From the NCBI RefSeq assembly GCF_001269655.1, contig NZ_LHVE01000001.1, positions 62,001 to 126,000 of the forward strand: a stretch of DNA of 64,000 nt, given 5' to 3'. This stretch comes from Pseudomonas thivervalensis. GTDB taxonomy: Bacteria; Pseudomonadota; Gammaproteobacteria; Pseudomonadales; Pseudomonadaceae. Below are positions 52,287-62,529 of the stretch, one piece after another. Numbering within the stretch: position 1 is the stretch's first letter; every line of letters starts with the position of its first letter. A program made the position numbers and the translations under genes. The notes beneath the pieces are model-generated. The model saw only the letters and a list, made by a program, of their open reading frames with translations. It was not told where the DNA came from and ran no database searches.

Positions 52287-52400
52287 CATTGATCGTTCCC
52301 ACGCTCCGCGTGGGAATGCAGCCTGGGACGCTCCGCGTCCCTGTGTGACGCAGAGCGTCACTGGATACACTCCCACGCAGAGCGTGGGAGCGATCAATGG
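52287..52400. repeat. Repeat of the CGTTCCCACGCTCCGCGTGG family
   Basis: Several short palindromes built on CCCACGCTCCGCGTGGG and related units (GACGCTCCGCGTC, GACGCAGAGCGTC) fill the gap between cadR and thyA. The outer ends are also inverted (ATTGATCGTTCCCACGC and GCGTGGGAGCGATCAAT). It is a fourth intergenic repeat family, distinct from families A, B and C. Confidence 0.78.
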
Positions 52401-52410
52401 TGGGATTCCT

Positions 52411-53382
52411 TCAGACCGCCATCGGCGCGGTCATCGGCGCATGGTGCTGGTAGCCTTCAAGGGAAAAGTCGCCCGGCTCCACCAGCTCCAGCCACTCAGG
52501 CTGGTACACGCCGGTCTTGGCAAATTCCGGCACACGTTCGGATATCACCAGCTTGGGCATCGGGAACGGCTCGCGCCTGAGCTGTTCCTTAAGCATATCC
52601 AGATGATTTTCGTAGACGTGGGCATCGCCGATGAAATAGGTGAACCAGCGCGGCGTGTAGCCGGTCAGGCGACCGATCAGGCTCAGCAGCGCGGCGCCTT
52701 CGGTGAGGTTGAACGGCGTGCCCAGGCCCAGGTCGTTGGAACGGATGTAGAGGGTCAGGGAAATTTCCCGGGTCTCGACATTCGGGTGGAACTGGTAGAG
52801 CAGGTGGCACGGCGGCAGGGCCATTTCATCGAGCTGGGCGCAGTTCCAGCCGTGGAACAGGATGCGCCGGCTGCCCGGGTCCTTGATGATGGTGTCAACG
52901 CACTGGCGAACCTGGTCGATGGCCTTGTACAGCACCACATAGGCCTGGCCGTTTTCTTCGCCCTCGGCGATCTGCCGGTAACCCTGGGCCAGCGTCTGTT
53001 CGATGGCTGCCGGGTTGCTCACCGGGATCTGCTTGTAGGCCGGCCATTTGCGCCATTGCACGCCATAGATTTCGCCCAGGTCGTCTTCACCCTGGCGGAA
53101 CGGGTTGGCCAGCCACTGGGTGTTTTCGTTGGCGTTCTGGTCCCAGACCTTGCAGCCCAGGGCACGGAATTCGGCGGCATTGTTCACGCCACGGAGAAAT
53201 CCGCACATCTCGCCAATGGCCGATTTGAAAGCCATTTTGCGGGTGGTGATGGCCGGGAAGCCTTTCTTCAGGTCGTAGCGCAGCATGGCGCCGGGGAGGC
53301 TGATGGTATTTACGCCCGTGCGGTTGGCTTGTCGGGTGCCGTGCTCGATGACGTCGGCCACCAGATCGAGATATTGCTTCAT
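52411..53382 (-). CDS. thyA: Thymidylate synthase
   Basis: This 323-residue protein converts dUMP to dTMP with methylene-tetrahydrofolate. The active-site cysteine is in [10 protein letters not shown] (C192), and the substrate loop includes [20 protein letters not shown]. It is longer than the 264-residue E. coli enzyme because of an internal insertion at about residues 95-150, as in other long bacterial ThyA proteins. It lies downstream of lgt on the same strand, the usual pseudomonad order. Confidence 0.95.
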   Translation of the reverse strand: MKQYLDLVADVIEHGTRQANRTGVNTISLPGAMLRYDLKKGFPAITTRKMAFKSAIGEMCGFLRGVNNAAEFRALGCKVWDQNANENTQWLANPFRQGEDDLGEIYGVQWRKWPAYKQIPVSNPAAIEQTLAQGYRQIAEGEENGQAYVVLYKAIDQVRQCVDTIIKDPGSRRILFHGWNCAQLDEMALPPCHLLYQFHPNVETREISLTLYIRSNDLGLGTPFNLTEGAALLSLIGRLTGYTPRWFTYFIGDAHVYENHLDMLKEQLRREPFPMPKLVISERVPEFAKTGVYQPEWLELVEPGDFSLEGYQHHAPMTAPMAV

Positions 53383-53400
53383 GGATTACCTGTGTCCTTG

Positions 53401-53425
53401 AACCCGAGGCCTGCGCCTCGGGGTT
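53401..53425 (-). other. Hairpin between lgt and thyA
   Basis: The sequence AACCCGAGGC, a short loop and GCCTCGGGGTT form an inverted repeat with one extra base. There is no T-run, so it could stabilise or partially attenuate the transcript between lgt and thyA. Confidence 0.45.
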
Positions 53426-53431
53426 CGAATT

Positions 53432-54241
53432 TTAAACCTTGGCCGCCGCAGCCGGCGCACGATGATAAGCCAGCCAGATCAGCGCGAGACCACCGATGAT
53501 CATCGGCAGGCACAGCACCTGGCCCATGGTCAGCCAGTTCCACGCCAGATAGCCGAGCTGGGCGTCCGGGACGCGGACGAATTCAACGATGAAACGGAAG
53601 ATCCCGTAGAACAGCGCGAACATGCCCGACACCGCCATGGTTGGTCGTGGCTTGCGCGAAAACAGCCAGAGGATAAGGAATAATGCCACGCCTTCCAGAG
53701 CGAACTGATAGAGCTGCGACGGGTGGCGTGGCAACTGCGCCGGGTCGCTGAACGGCGGGAAGATCATCGCCCAGGGCACATCGGTCGGCTTGCCCCACAG
53801 CTCGGCATTGATGAAGTTGCCAATGCGCCCGGCGCCCAGGCCGATCGGCACCATCGGTGCGACAAAGTCCATCAGCTCGAAAAACGACTTGTTGTTGCGC
53901 TTGCCGAACCACAACGCCGCCAGCATCACGCCGATGAACCCGCCGTGGAACGACATGCCGCCCTTCCACACTTCGAAGATCAGCGTCGGGTTGGCCAGGT
54001 AGGCGCTCAGGTCGTAGAACAGCACATAGCCCAAGCGTCCGCCGACGATCACGCCCATGGACAGCCAGAACACCAGGTCGGAGAGTTTTTCCTTGTTCCA
54101 GGTCGGGTCGAAGCGGTTGAGCCGGCGCGACGCCAGCCACCAGGCGCCGCCGATGCCAATCAGGTACATCAGGCCGTACCAGTGGATTTTCAGCGGGCCG
54201 ATGGCCAGGGCCACCGGATCGATCTGCGGGTAAGGCAGCAT
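53432..54241 (-). CDS. lgt: Prolipoprotein diacylglyceryl transferase
   Basis: This 269-residue inner-membrane protein has about seven transmembrane segments. The first step of lipoprotein maturation, transfer of diacylglycerol to the lipobox cysteine, is its role. The Lgt signature region is visible ([28 protein letters not shown]), as is [10 protein letters not shown]. The gene lies upstream of thyA on the same strand, as in other Gram-negative bacteria. It will act on the several lipoproteins encoded in this window. Confidence 0.95.
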   Translation of the reverse strand: MLPYPQIDPVALAIGPLKIHWYGLMYLIGIGGAWWLASRRLNRFDPTWNKEKLSDLVFWLSMGVIVGGRLGYVLFYDLSAYLANPTLIFEVWKGGMSFHGGFIGVMLAALWFGKRNNKSFFELMDFVAPMVPIGLGAGRIGNFINAELWGKPTDVPWAMIFPPFSDPAQLPRHPSQLYQFALEGVALFLILWLFSRKPRPTMAVSGMFALFYGIFRFIVEFVRVPDAQLGYLAWNWLTMGQVLCLPMIIGGLALIWLAYHRAPAAAAKV

Positions 54242-54309
54242 TGATATTCCTCGTAAACGTCAAAAATACCCGGGCGACGCTGCCACCTCGGGATTAAGCC
54301 AGGATTGCG

Positions 54310-55092
54310 TCAGAACAGAAAACTCAGGCCCACGCAGAATAGCAAGGCGGCGAACATCCGCTTGAGCAAGCGCGGTGACAGGCGATGGGCAAGTCGCGCG
54401 CCGAAACGGGCGAAGACCATGCTGGTCAAGGCGATGCCCAGCAACGCCGGCAAATACACAAAACCGAGACTATGGGCCGGCAGCAGCGGGTCGTGCCAGC
54501 CCAGAATCATGAAACTTAACGCACTGACCAGGGCGATGGGCAGTCCGCAGGCCGATGACGTCGCGACCGCTTGCTGCATCGGCACGCTGCGCCAGGTCAG
54601 GAACGGTACGGTCAGTGAACCGCCGCCAATGCCAAAAATCGCCGAGGCCCAGCCGATCACCGTGCCGGCCACGGTCAGCCCGGCCTTGCCCGGCACGGTG
54701 CGACTGGCCTTGGGCTTGAAGTCCAGGGCCAATTGCACGGCAACGATCAAGGCGAACACGCCGATGATTTTTTGCAGGTGCGGGCCGGAAATCGCTTCGG
54801 CGGTGATCGCGCCGAAACCGGCTCCGATCAGGATGCCGACGGTCATCCAGGCGAACACCGGCCAGCGCACCGCGCCTTTGCGCTGATGCTCGCGCACGGC
54901 ATTGACCGAGGTGAAGATGATCGACGCCAGGGATGTGCCGACCGCCAGGTGCGTCAACACCTGCGGGTCGAAGCCCTGCAGGGTGAAACTGAACACCAGC
55001 ACCGGGACGATGATGATCCCACCCCCCACGCCGAACAACCCGGCCAGTACGCCGGCGCAGGCGCCGAGCAGCAGATAGAGCACAAATTCCAC
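54310..55092 (-). CDS. TauE/SafE-family membrane permease
   Basis: This 260-residue protein has about eight hydrophobic segments and the TSUP family pattern (GVLAGLFGVGGGIIIVPVLV near the start, and a second copy at FGIGGGSLTVPFL). Family members are proposed exporters of sulfite or organosulfonates, but most are uncharacterised. Its place between lgt and the NRDE gene is the conserved housekeeping order, so a link to the sulfur operons in this window is not implied. Confidence 0.87.
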   Translation of the reverse strand: MEFVLYLLLGACAGVLAGLFGVGGGIIIVPVLVFSFTLQGFDPQVLTHLAVGTSLASIIFTSVNAVREHQRKGAVRWPVFAWMTVGILIGAGFGAITAEAISGPHLQKIIGVFALIVAVQLALDFKPKASRTVPGKAGLTVAGTVIGWASAIFGIGGGSLTVPFLTWRSVPMQQAVATSSACGLPIALVSALSFMILGWHDPLLPAHSLGFVYLPALLGIALTSMVFARFGARLAHRLSPRLLKRMFAALLFCVGLSFLF

Positions 55093-55221
55093 CAGACTCT
55101 CCCGCCCATCCCCGAAATAAGAGCGGCATGGTAACGGATCGAGGGGCTTGGGCTCTACTGAAGGCGATGGATGCGTCAGTGATGTATGGGTAGAGTGGTG
55201 GGGATGCGACTAATCGCCTTT

Positions 55222-55317
55222 GTGGCGAGGGAGCTTGCTCCCGCTGGTGGGCGCAGCCCACCCAACAAGGTTTTTGGGGCTACTTCGTAGCCCAGCGGGA
55301 GCAAGCTCCCTCGCCAC
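55222..55317. repeat. REP-like inverted pair, family A
   Basis: Both arms are intact. The pair sits between the divergent TauE-like and NRDE genes. Confidence 0.82.
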
Positions 55318-55375
55318 AAAAGCGGTGTTGGGCTTTATTTTTTTAACGGATTGGCATTGTTAACAGGACAACCTG

Positions 55376-56122
55376 ATGTGCCTGATCGTATTCGCCTGGC
55401 GCCCCGGCCATGCCCAGCCGCTGATCGTGGCGGCCAACCGTGACGAGTTCTACGCCCGGCCGACCCTGCCCCTGGCCCAATGGCCTGACGCGCCCCATGT
55501 CCATGCCGGGCGCGATCTCGAAGCCGGTGGCACCTGGCTCGGCATCGGCGCCGAGGGCCGCTTTGCCGCGCTGACCAACATCCGCGACCCGGGCCAGTTG
55601 CCGGCCTTCAAGTCCCGCGGTGAACTGGTGGCGCGCTTCCTGACCGGAAATCTGTCGATTGCCGACTACCTGAGCGAAGTCGTGCCTCGCGCTGGCGAGT
55701 ACGGTGGTTTCAACCTGCTGCTCGGCGACGGTGCCGAGCTGTGGCACTACAACGCCCGTGATAGCGGGCCACAGCAGTTGGCCGAGGGCGTCTATGGGGT
55801 GTCGAACGCTGGGCTGAACACGCCCTGGCCCAAGTTGCTCAAGGCCCGGGCGGCCCTGGGCGAGGTGCTGGACGATCCGCAGCCCCAGGCCTTGTTGGCG
55901 CTGCTGAACGACCCTCAGCCCGCGCCTGTGGCTGAGCTGCCTGATACGGGGGTGGGAGTGGCGACCGAGATGTTGCTATCGAGTGTGTTCATCGCCAGCC
56001 CGGCCTACGGGACACGGGCGAGTACGGCGCTGATTGTCCATGCCGATGGGACGCGGCAGATGGTCGAGCGCAGTTTCGGGCCGCATGGGGGGCATTTGGG
56101 GGAGGTGGAGCTGCACATTTAA
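55376..56122 (+). CDS. NRDE-family protein (TANGO2-like)
   Basis: This 248-residue protein begins MCLIVFAWRPGHAQPLIVAA and then shows the NRDEF motif that names the family. A further block (EAGGTWLGIGAEGRFAALTN) is typical, as is the N-terminal cysteine, which recalls Ntn-type hydrolases after Met removal. The bacterial role is unknown; human TANGO2 is linked to Golgi organisation and metabolism. The gene stands alone and is convergent with ptsP. Confidence 0.88.
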   Translation: MCLIVFAWRPGHAQPLIVAANRDEFYARPTLPLAQWPDAPHVHAGRDLEAGGTWLGIGAEGRFAALTNIRDPGQLPAFKSRGELVARFLTGNLSIADYLSEVVPRAGEYGGFNLLLGDGAELWHYNARDSGPQQLAEGVYGVSNAGLNTPWPKLLKARAALGEVLDDPQPQALLALLNDPQPAPVAELPDTGVGVATEMLLSSVFIASPAYGTRASTALIVHADGTRQMVERSFGPHGGHLGEVELHI

Positions 56123-56142
56123 TTCAGCCCCGCAGGAGCTGT

Positions 56143-56361
56143 GTAGGAGCTGTGTAGGAGCTGTCGAGTGCAACGAGGCTGCGATCTTTCCCCAGACACT
56201 TGAATCTCAAGCGAAAGATCAAAAGATCAAAAGATCAAAAGATCAAAAGATCAAAAGATCAAAAGATCAAAAGATCAAAAGATCAAAAGATCAAAAGATC
56301 AAAAGATCGCAGGCTTCGCCAGCTCCTACAGAGCCCAGCGGGAGCAAGCTCCCTCGCCACA
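56143..56361. repeat. Family B element with an expanded 8-bp tandem repeat, plus a family A arm
   Basis: A family B element (left arm near 56152, right arm ending near 56330) contains eleven exact copies of AAAAGATC at 56221-56308, preceded by one imperfect copy. Other family B elements in the window have one or two copies at the same place. The left edge repeats GTAGGAGCTGT about three times at 56130-56165. A right family A arm ends at 56361. Confidence 0.88.
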
Positions 56362-56372
56362 GGTGCTCGTGC

Positions 56373-58652
56373 CTAGAGGGTCTTGTTCGACGCCGGATTG
56401 ATCATCCGCGCCAGCCCAAGGTTCTTCAGCGCCAGTTGCAGGGAGCTGTGGATCACTTGCGGGTTGTCGATGGTCATCACTTCCGCCAGCAGTTCCTGGG
56501 CCTTGCTGAGGTTGATCTGGCGCAGCATCCACTTCACTTTCGGCAGGTTGGTAGCGTTCATCGACAAACTGTCGAACCCCATTGCCATCAGCAGCACCGC
56601 GGCGGCCGGGTCGCCGGCCATTTCGCCGCAGATACTCACCGGCTTGCCTTCGGCATGGGCGTCACGCACCACGTTCTGCAAGGCTTGCAGCACCGCCGGG
56701 TGCAGGTAGTCGTACAGGTCGGCGACCCGCGGGTTGTTGCGGTCCACGGCCAACAGGTATTGGGTCAGGTCGTTGGAGCCCACCGACAGGAAGTCCACCT
56801 GCCGCGCCAGTTCCTTGGTCTGGTACACCGCGGCCGGAATCTCGATCATCACCCCGACCGGCGGCATCGGCACGTCGGTGCCTTCGTCGCGAACTTCGCC
56901 CCAGGCCCGGTGGATCAGGTGCAGGGCCTCTTCCAGTTCATGGGTGCCGGAGATCATCGGCAACAGGATGCGCAGGTTGTTCAGGCCTTCGCTGGCCTTG
57001 AGCATGGCACGGGCCTGGACCAGGAAGATTTCCGGGTGGTCGAGCGTCACGCGAATGCCGCGCCAGCCGAGGAAAGGGTTGTCTTCCTTGATCGGGAAGT
57101 AGGACAGGGACTTGTCGCCGCCAATGTCCAGGCTGCGCATGGTCACCGGTTGCGGGTGGAACGCGGCCAGTTGTTCGCGGTAGATCGCCAGTTGTTCCTT
57201 TTCGCTGGGGAAGCGCTGGTTGATCATGAACGGCACTTCGGTGCGGTACAGGCCCACACCCTCGGCGCCGCGCTTCTGCGCCCGGGCCACGTCGGCCAGC
57301 AGGCCGGTGTTGACCCACAATGGCATGCGGTGGCCATCGAGGGTAATGCACGGCAGGTCCCGCAGCGCATCCAGTCCCAGGGACAGTTGCTTTTCTTCCT
57401 CTACCACATCGGCAAACTGCTTGCGCAGCACGTCGCTGGGGTTGGTGTAGACCTCGCCGTGGTAGCCATCGACGATCATCTGGATGCCGTCGACCTTGGA
57501 GTACGGCAGGTCCACCAGGCCCATCACCGTCGGGATGCCCATGGCCCGGGCCAGGATCGCCACGTGGGAGTTGCCCGAGCCCAATACCGAGACCAGCCCC
57601 GCCAGCTTGCCTTCGGGCACTTCGCCGAGCATGGCCGGGGTCAGCTCTTCGCTGACCAGGATGGTGTTGTCAGGGTAGACCAGGGTCTGCTGGCGCTCTT
57701 GCTGCAAGTAGGCCAGCAAGCGGCGGCCCAGGTCCTTGACGTCCGAGGCGCGCTCGCGCAGGTAGGCGTCGTCCATCAGTTCGAAACGGTTGACGTGATC
57801 GGTCACCACCTGGCGCAACGCGCCCTGGGCCCACTGGCCGGTCTTGATGACCGTGGTCACCTCGCTGCCCAGGGAGGCATCGTCGAGCATCATCAGGTAA
57901 ACGTCGAACAGCGCGCGCTCTTCAGGGCGCAGCTGCGTCGCCAGCTTGGCCGACAGGGCCCGCATGTCGGCCCGCACGCCTTCGATGGCAGTCTTGAACA
58001 AGCCCAGCTCGGCGTTGATGTCGGTGATGATCTTGTCCGGCACTACGTCGAGGTCGGCGGGCGGCAACATGACCACCGCCGTGCCCACTGCCGCGCCCGG
58101 TGAGCCCGGCACACCGACGAACTTCGCTTCCTGGATACCCTTGCCCTGGCGACCCAGGCCGCTGATCGAGCCAGTGGCCTCGGCATGGGCGATAACCCCG
58201 GCCAGTTGCGCGCTCATGGTTACAAGGAAGGCTTCTTCACCTTCGTCGAACTGGCGGCGCTCTTTTTGCTGGATGACCAACACGCCGACGACGCGGCGGT
58301 GGTGGATGATGGGTGCGCCGAGGAACGAGGCGTAGCGTTCTTCGCCCGTTTCGGCGAAGTAGCGGTAGCGCGGGTGGTCCGCGGCGTTTTCGAGGTTCAG
58401 GGGTTCTTCGCGCGTGCCGACCAGGCCGACCAGGCCTTCATTGGGGGCCATGCTGACCTTGCCGATGGAGCGCTTGTTCAAGCCCTCGGTGGCCATCAGC
58501 ACGAAACGATTGGTCTCGGGGTCCAGCAGGTAGACCGAGCAGACCTGGCTGCCCATGGCCTCTTTGACGCGCAATACAATAATCCCCAACGCCGCCTTGA
58601 GATCCTTGGCGGAGTTAACTTCCTGGACGATCTTGCGCAGCGTATTGAGCAT
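56373..58652 (-). CDS. ptsP: Phosphoenolpyruvate-protein phosphotransferase PtsP (EI-Ntr)
   Basis: This 759-residue protein has an N-terminal GAF domain (residues about 1-160) and a PTS enzyme I region. The phosphorylated histidine lies in GSGNSHVAILARAMGIPTVM. A PEP-binding barrel (SLDIGGDK, MIEIPAAVYQTKELARQVDF, GSNDLTQYLLAVDRNN) follows. It starts the nitrogen-related phosphorelay to NPr and EIIA-Ntr. It is directly downstream of rppH on the same strand, with 22 bp between them, as in other pseudomonads and E. coli. Confidence 0.95.
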   Translation of the reverse strand: MLNTLRKIVQEVNSAKDLKAALGIIVLRVKEAMGSQVCSVYLLDPETNRFVLMATEGLNKRSIGKVSMAPNEGLVGLVGTREEPLNLENAADHPRYRYFAETGEERYASFLGAPIIHHRRVVGVLVIQQKERRQFDEGEEAFLVTMSAQLAGVIAHAEATGSISGLGRQGKGIQEAKFVGVPGSPGAAVGTAVVMLPPADLDVVPDKIITDINAELGLFKTAIEGVRADMRALSAKLATQLRPEERALFDVYLMMLDDASLGSEVTTVIKTGQWAQGALRQVVTDHVNRFELMDDAYLRERASDVKDLGRRLLAYLQQERQQTLVYPDNTILVSEELTPAMLGEVPEGKLAGLVSVLGSGNSHVAILARAMGIPTVMGLVDLPYSKVDGIQMIVDGYHGEVYTNPSDVLRKQFADVVEEEKQLSLGLDALRDLPCITLDGHRMPLWVNTGLLADVARAQKRGAEGVGLYRTEVPFMINQRFPSEKEQLAIYREQLAAFHPQPVTMRSLDIGGDKSLSYFPIKEDNPFLGWRGIRVTLDHPEIFLVQARAMLKASEGLNNLRILLPMISGTHELEEALHLIHRAWGEVRDEGTDVPMPPVGVMIEIPAAVYQTKELARQVDFLSVGSNDLTQYLLAVDRNNPRVADLYDYLHPAVLQALQNVVRDAHAEGKPVSICGEMAGDPAAAVLLMAMGFDSLSMNATNLPKVKWMLRQINLSKAQELLAEVMTIDNPQVIHSSLQLALKNLGLARMINPASNKTL

Positions 58653-58674
58653 GGCTCGGGGTCGAACTCCGTCG

Positions 58675-59154
58675 TCAGTCGCGCGTCAGCAGGCGCGGGG
58701 CAAGCTCTTTGAGGGCGCGTCGGTACACCTCGCGCTTGAATGTCACCACCTGGCCCAACGGATACCAATAGCTGACCCAGCGCCAGCCATCGAACTCCGG
58801 TTTACCGGTCAAATCCATCCGCACCCGCTGCTCGTTGGAGATCAGGCGCAGGAGAAACCATTTCTGCTTCTGGCCGATGCACAGCGGTTGGCTGTGCGTC
58901 CTGACCAGGCGTTGCGGCAAACGATAGCGCAACCAGCCTCGGGTGCAGGCGAGTATTTCGACATCTTCTCGCTCAAGCCCCACTTCTTCATTCAGCTCGC
59001 GGTACAAGGCCTCTTCCGGCGTCTCCTGGGGGTTGATCCCACCCTGGGGAAACTGCCAGGCGTCTTGATTGATACGGCGTGCCCATAGCACCTGCCCAGC
59101 ATCATTCGTAAGAATGATCCCCACATTGGGACGGAAACCATCGGGATCGATCAC
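58675..59154 (-). CDS. rppH: RNA pyrophosphohydrolase
   Basis: I chose GTG 59154 (159 residues, beginning [20 protein letters not shown]) because it matches the conserved RppH start and length. A longer frame from 59214 adds unrelated residues. The Nudix box is intact ([20 protein letters not shown]). The enzyme removes pyrophosphate from the 5' end of mRNAs and triggers their decay. It lies upstream of ptsP on the same strand, a conserved pair. Confidence 0.93.
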   Translation of the reverse strand: MIDPDGFRPNVGIILTNDAGQVLWARRINQDAWQFPQGGINPQETPEEALYRELNEEVGLEREDVEILACTRGWLRYRLPQRLVRTHSQPLCIGQKQKWFLLRLISNEQRVRMDLTGKPEFDGWRWVSYWYPLGQVVTFKREVYRRALKELAPRLLTRD

Positions 59155-59297
59155 GGCAACAACCTCGCAAACGCATGTCGCCGCATTGTTCCACAAAGGT
59201 TGTGAAAGCAGCAACGAACCCGCCTAGCTTATGTGCACTCTTGTGAAAAGTCCGTATTCTGGACGCCTTTCTTTAGATTTTTCAGCGAGTAACTGCA

Positions 59298-59954
59298 ATG
59301 CGGCTGGCTTTATTCGACTTGGACAACACATTGCTGGGCGGCGACAGCGACCACGCGTGGGGCGATTACCTGTGTGAGCGCGGTTTCCTGGACGCGGTTA
59401 CGTATAAGGCGTGCAACGATGAGTTCTATCAGGATTACCTGGCCGGGAAGCTCGACAACGCCGCGTACCTGAACTTCTGCCTGGAAATTCTCGGTCGTAC
59501 CGAGATGGAAGTGCTGGCCCAATGGCACCTGGACTACATGCGCGACTGCATCGAGCCGATCGTATTGCCCCAGGCCATCGAATTGCTGAAGAAGCACCGT
59601 GACGCCGGCGACAAGCTGGTGATCATCACCGCTACCAACCGCTTTGTCACCGCACCGATTGCCGAGCGCCTGGGGGTCGAAACCCTGATCGCCACCGAGT
59701 GCGAGATGATCGACGGGCGCTACAGCGGGCGCAGCACGGATGTCCCGTGCTTTCGCGAGGGCAAGGTGACCCGGTTGAACCGTTGGTTGGAGGAAACCGG
59801 GTATTCGCTCGAAGGCAGCTACTTTTATAGCGATTCGATGAACGACCTGCCGTTGCTGGAAGCGGTGACGCATCCGGTAGCGGTGGATCCGGATCCGAAC
59901 CTTCGGGCCGAGGCCGAGAAGCGGGGTTGGCCGGTGATTTCGTTGCGCGGCTGA
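59298..59954 (+). CDS. HAD-family phosphatase, subfamily IB
   Basis: This 218-residue protein shows HAD motif I ([16 protein letters not shown]), motif II ([12 protein letters not shown]) and motif IV ([14 protein letters not shown]). It matches the SerB-like subfamily IB, often annotated as a histidinol-phosphatase or phosphoserine phosphatase-like enzyme. The substrate is not fixed by sequence. It is divergent from rppH, and this order is conserved in pseudomonads. Confidence 0.88.
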   Translation: MRLALFDLDNTLLGGDSDHAWGDYLCERGFLDAVTYKACNDEFYQDYLAGKLDNAAYLNFCLEILGRTEMEVLAQWHLDYMRDCIEPIVLPQAIELLKKHRDAGDKLVIITATNRFVTAPIAERLGVETLIATECEMIDGRYSGRSTDVPCFREGKVTRLNRWLEETGYSLEGSYFYSDSMNDLPLLEAVTHPVAVDPDPNLRAEAEKRGWPVISLRG

Positions 59955-59960
59955 GATGGC

Positions 59961-60033
59961 TATCGCGAGCGCTCGCTCCCACAAGGGAGTGGTGAACAAC
60001 CCAAATCCAGTGTGGGAGCGAGCTTGCTCGCGA
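59961..60033. repeat. REP-like inverted pair, family C
   Basis: The arms at 59961-59982 and 60012-60033 are inverted copies of GTGGGAGCGAGCTTGCTCGC. The pair lies between convergent genes and may help terminate both. Confidence 0.8.
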
Positions 60034-60056
60034 TGAAGCCAACCCGGTCTCAGGTC

Positions 60057-60482
60057 TTAAACCGGCTTGGCCCCCATCAACCCCGCAATGGCGACAAAGC
60101 AGACAACACTGAACAGCGCCAGGGCAAAGGTAAATTTGCCGCTACCGCCCGGCGCCTTGCGCAGTTTGTTCAGCCGCACCACCAGCCAGAACCCCGCCAG
60201 CGCCGCCAAGGTGTAGAGCACGCTGGACGCCAGCAGCCAGGTCTGCCCCAGCGGCCAGCCGACTTGATGAACCATCCACCAGCCGGTGAAGGGTAGGCTC
60301 GCCAGCGCCAGGATCATCACCAGCCAGATGAACAACCGCGGACGTTGCAACGTACGCGCGGCTGCCGTGGCATCGCCGTTGCGGCGCGTGCGCCAGACCC
60401 AGGCGCCCAGTCCCAGGGCACCTGCCAGCAGCAGTACGGTGGCGATGACGTGAGCGATTTTCAGCGTGGTTAACGTTTCCAT
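60057..60482 (-). CDS. DUF2269-family inner-membrane protein
   Basis: This 141-residue protein has four hydrophobic segments, the first directly at the N terminus (LKIAHVIATVLLLAGALGLG). The pattern (LVMILALASLPFTGWWMVHQ) fits the DUF2269 family. A conserved His in KIAHV could bind haem or metal, but that is only a guess. The function is unknown. It stands between REP-like elements, with no operon partner visible. Confidence 0.8.
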   Translation of the reverse strand: METLTTLKIAHVIATVLLLAGALGLGAWVWRTRRNGDATAAARTLQRPRLFIWLVMILALASLPFTGWWMVHQVGWPLGQTWLLASSVLYTLAALAGFWLVVRLNKLRKAPGGSGKFTFALALFSVVCFVAIAGLMGAKPV

Positions 60483-60522
60483 CGTTCGATTTCCTTATGA
60501 CTTGTGCTACAGCTTAGCCCCT

Positions 60523-60660
60523 GTGGCGAGGGAGCTTGCTCCCGCTGTAGGAGCTGACGAGCGAAGCGAGGCTGCGATCTTTCCCCAGGCACTTGAGTCT
60601 CAAGCGAAAGATCAAAAGATCGCAGGCTTCGCCAGCTCCTACAGAGCCCAGCGAGAGCAA
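60523..60660. repeat. Family A arm, family B pair, decayed family A arm
   Basis: A family A arm at 60523 is followed by a family B pair (60547-60642), then GCCCAGCGAGAGCAA, which is a damaged right family A arm. It shows a B element sitting inside an A pair, as at 24952-25108. It lies just downstream of ilvA. Confidence 0.78.
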
Positions 60661-60669
60661 CTATGGGGT

Positions 60670-62184
60670 TCATCCCAGGAACAATAGATAGGCCGGGTTA
60701 TCGCTTTCATCCCAGTAGGGGTAGCCGATTTCTTCCAGGGCGGCCGGGACCAGGTGGCGTTCATCGTGAGGCACTTGCAGCCCCGCGACCACACGGCCAT
60801 CCGCCGCGCCATGGTTGCGGTAGTGGAACATCGAGATATTCCAGCGCCCACCCAGCTTGTTGAGGAAGTTGAACAGCGCCCCCGGGCGTTCCGGGAATTC
60901 GAAACGCAGTACCACTTCGTCGATGACATGGGCCGCATGCCCGCCAACCATGTGGCGGATGTGCAACTTGGCCAGTTCGTTGTCGGTCAGGTCCAGCACC
61001 GGGAAACCTTGCTCGGTCAGGCTGGCAATCAGCTTGCTGCGCGGGTCGTTTTCCGGGTGGGTCTGCACGCCGACGAAGATGTGCGCTTCACTGCCGGTGT
61101 TGTAGCGATAGTTGAACTCGGTGATCTGGCGCTTGCCGACGGCTTCGCAGAACGCCTTGAAGCTGCCCGGCTTCTCGGGAATGGTCACGGCGATGATCGC
61201 TTCGCGGCCCTCGCCCAGTTCGGCGCGTTCGGCGACGTGGCGCAAGCGGTCGAAGTTGACGTTGGCGCCGGAGTCGATGGCCACCAGGGTCTGGCCGCTG
61301 ATGCCCCGTGACTCGACGTACTTCTTGATCCCGGCCACGCCCAGGGCGCCAGCAGGTTCGGTGATCGAGCGGGTATCGTCGTAGATATCCTTGATGGCGG
61401 CGCAGATCTCGTCAGTGCTGACGGTGATCACTTCGTCCACGTGGTGCTTGCAGATATCGAAGGTGTGCTGGCCGATCTGCGCCACGGCAACGCCGTCGGC
61501 GAACAGCCCCACGGTTGGCAGCACCACGCGCTCGCCCGCGGCCATGGCTGCTTGCAGGCAGTTGGAATCGTCTGGCTCGACGCCGATGACCTTGATGTCC
61601 GGGCGCAGGTATTTCACGTAGGCCGCGATCCCGGCAATCAGCCCGCCACCGCCCACCGGGACGAAGATCGCATCCAGGCGCCCGGGGTGCTGGCGCAGGA
61701 TTTCCATCGCCACGGTGCCCTGCCCGGCAATGGTGTGCGGATCGTCATACGGGTGGATGTAGACGTAGCCTTTTTCGTCGACCAGTTTCAGCGAATAGGC
61801 CAGGGCTTCGGGAAACGAGTCGCCGTGCAGGACCACTTTGCCGCCACGGGAGCGCACGCCTTCGACCTTGATTTCCGGCGTGGTCTTGGGCATCACGATG
61901 GTGGCCTTGACCCCCAGCACCTTGGCCGCCAGGGCCAGGCCCTGGGCGTGGTTGCCCGCCGAAGCGGTGACCACGCCGCGTGCGCGTTCTTCGTCGCTGA
62001 GCTGGGTCAGCTTGTTGTAGGCCCCGCGAATCTTGAACGAGAACACCGGCTGCAAGTCTTCACGCTTGAGCAATATGCTGTTGCCCAGCCGCTCGGAGAG
62101 CTGGCGAGCGGTCTGCAGCGGGGTTTCTACGGCAACGTCGTAAACGCGCGAGGTGAGGATCTTTTTGACGTACTGTTCAAGCAT
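60670..62184 (-). CDS. ilvA: Threonine ammonia-lyase, biosynthetic
   Basis: This 504-residue protein deaminates threonine to 2-oxobutanoate, the first step of isoleucine synthesis. The PLP lysine is in [12 protein letters not shown], and the glycine-rich phosphate loop is [13 protein letters not shown]. Two C-terminal ACT-like regulatory domains (from about residue 325) show that it is the feedback-controlled biosynthetic form. It is divergent from rpiA, the conserved pseudomonad order. Confidence 0.95.
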   Translation of the reverse strand: MLEQYVKKILTSRVYDVAVETPLQTARQLSERLGNSILLKREDLQPVFSFKIRGAYNKLTQLSDEERARGVVTASAGNHAQGLALAAKVLGVKATIVMPKTTPEIKVEGVRSRGGKVVLHGDSFPEALAYSLKLVDEKGYVYIHPYDDPHTIAGQGTVAMEILRQHPGRLDAIFVPVGGGGLIAGIAAYVKYLRPDIKVIGVEPDDSNCLQAAMAAGERVVLPTVGLFADGVAVAQIGQHTFDICKHHVDEVITVSTDEICAAIKDIYDDTRSITEPAGALGVAGIKKYVESRGISGQTLVAIDSGANVNFDRLRHVAERAELGEGREAIIAVTIPEKPGSFKAFCEAVGKRQITEFNYRYNTGSEAHIFVGVQTHPENDPRSKLIASLTEQGFPVLDLTDNELAKLHIRHMVGGHAAHVIDEVVLRFEFPERPGALFNFLNKLGGRWNISMFHYRNHGAADGRVVAGLQVPHDERHLVPAALEEIGYPYWDESDNPAYLLFLG

Positions 62185-62285
62185 CGGAAAGCATCACTGA
62201 GCGGGTTGGGCAGGGCCAAGGAGTCTAACCCGGCTTTTGGCCGGGCGACCACACGAATTAAAGGGTTTGAAGGCACCGAACCCCT

Positions 62286-62418
62286 GTGGCGAGGGAGCTT
62301 GCTCCCGCTGGGCTCTGTAGGAGCTGGCGAAGCCTGCGATCTTTTGATCTTGATCTTTCGCTCTCGACTCAATTGTCTGGGGCAAGATCGCAGCCTCGTT
62401 GCACTCGTCAGCTCCTAC
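62286..62418. repeat. Family A arm joined to a family B inverted pair
   Basis: A left family A arm at 62286 is followed by a family B pair ending at 62418, without the right family A arm. It fills most of the 345-bp gap between ilvA and rpiA. The rpiA promoter must lie in about 62420-62520. Confidence 0.8.
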
Positions 62419-62529
62419 ACAGTGGCTACGCAGCTCCTGCGGCCTCGGTGCCAATCAGGCAATGACCAGGCCTCTTTCGGCGCCTATAATGCCGGCCTTT
62501 CGTTCCCTCTAGGCACCTTCGGAGCCCGC

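Noticed and set aside
56034..58103. A 689-codon plus-strand frame opposite ptsP
   Set aside because: It runs through the AAAAGATC repeat and then lies antisense to ptsP. No domain pattern is present.
61441..62529. A long in-frame extension upstream of rpiA
   Set aside because: It is antisense to ilvA and crosses a REP-like element. The real rpiA start at 62530 matches the family.
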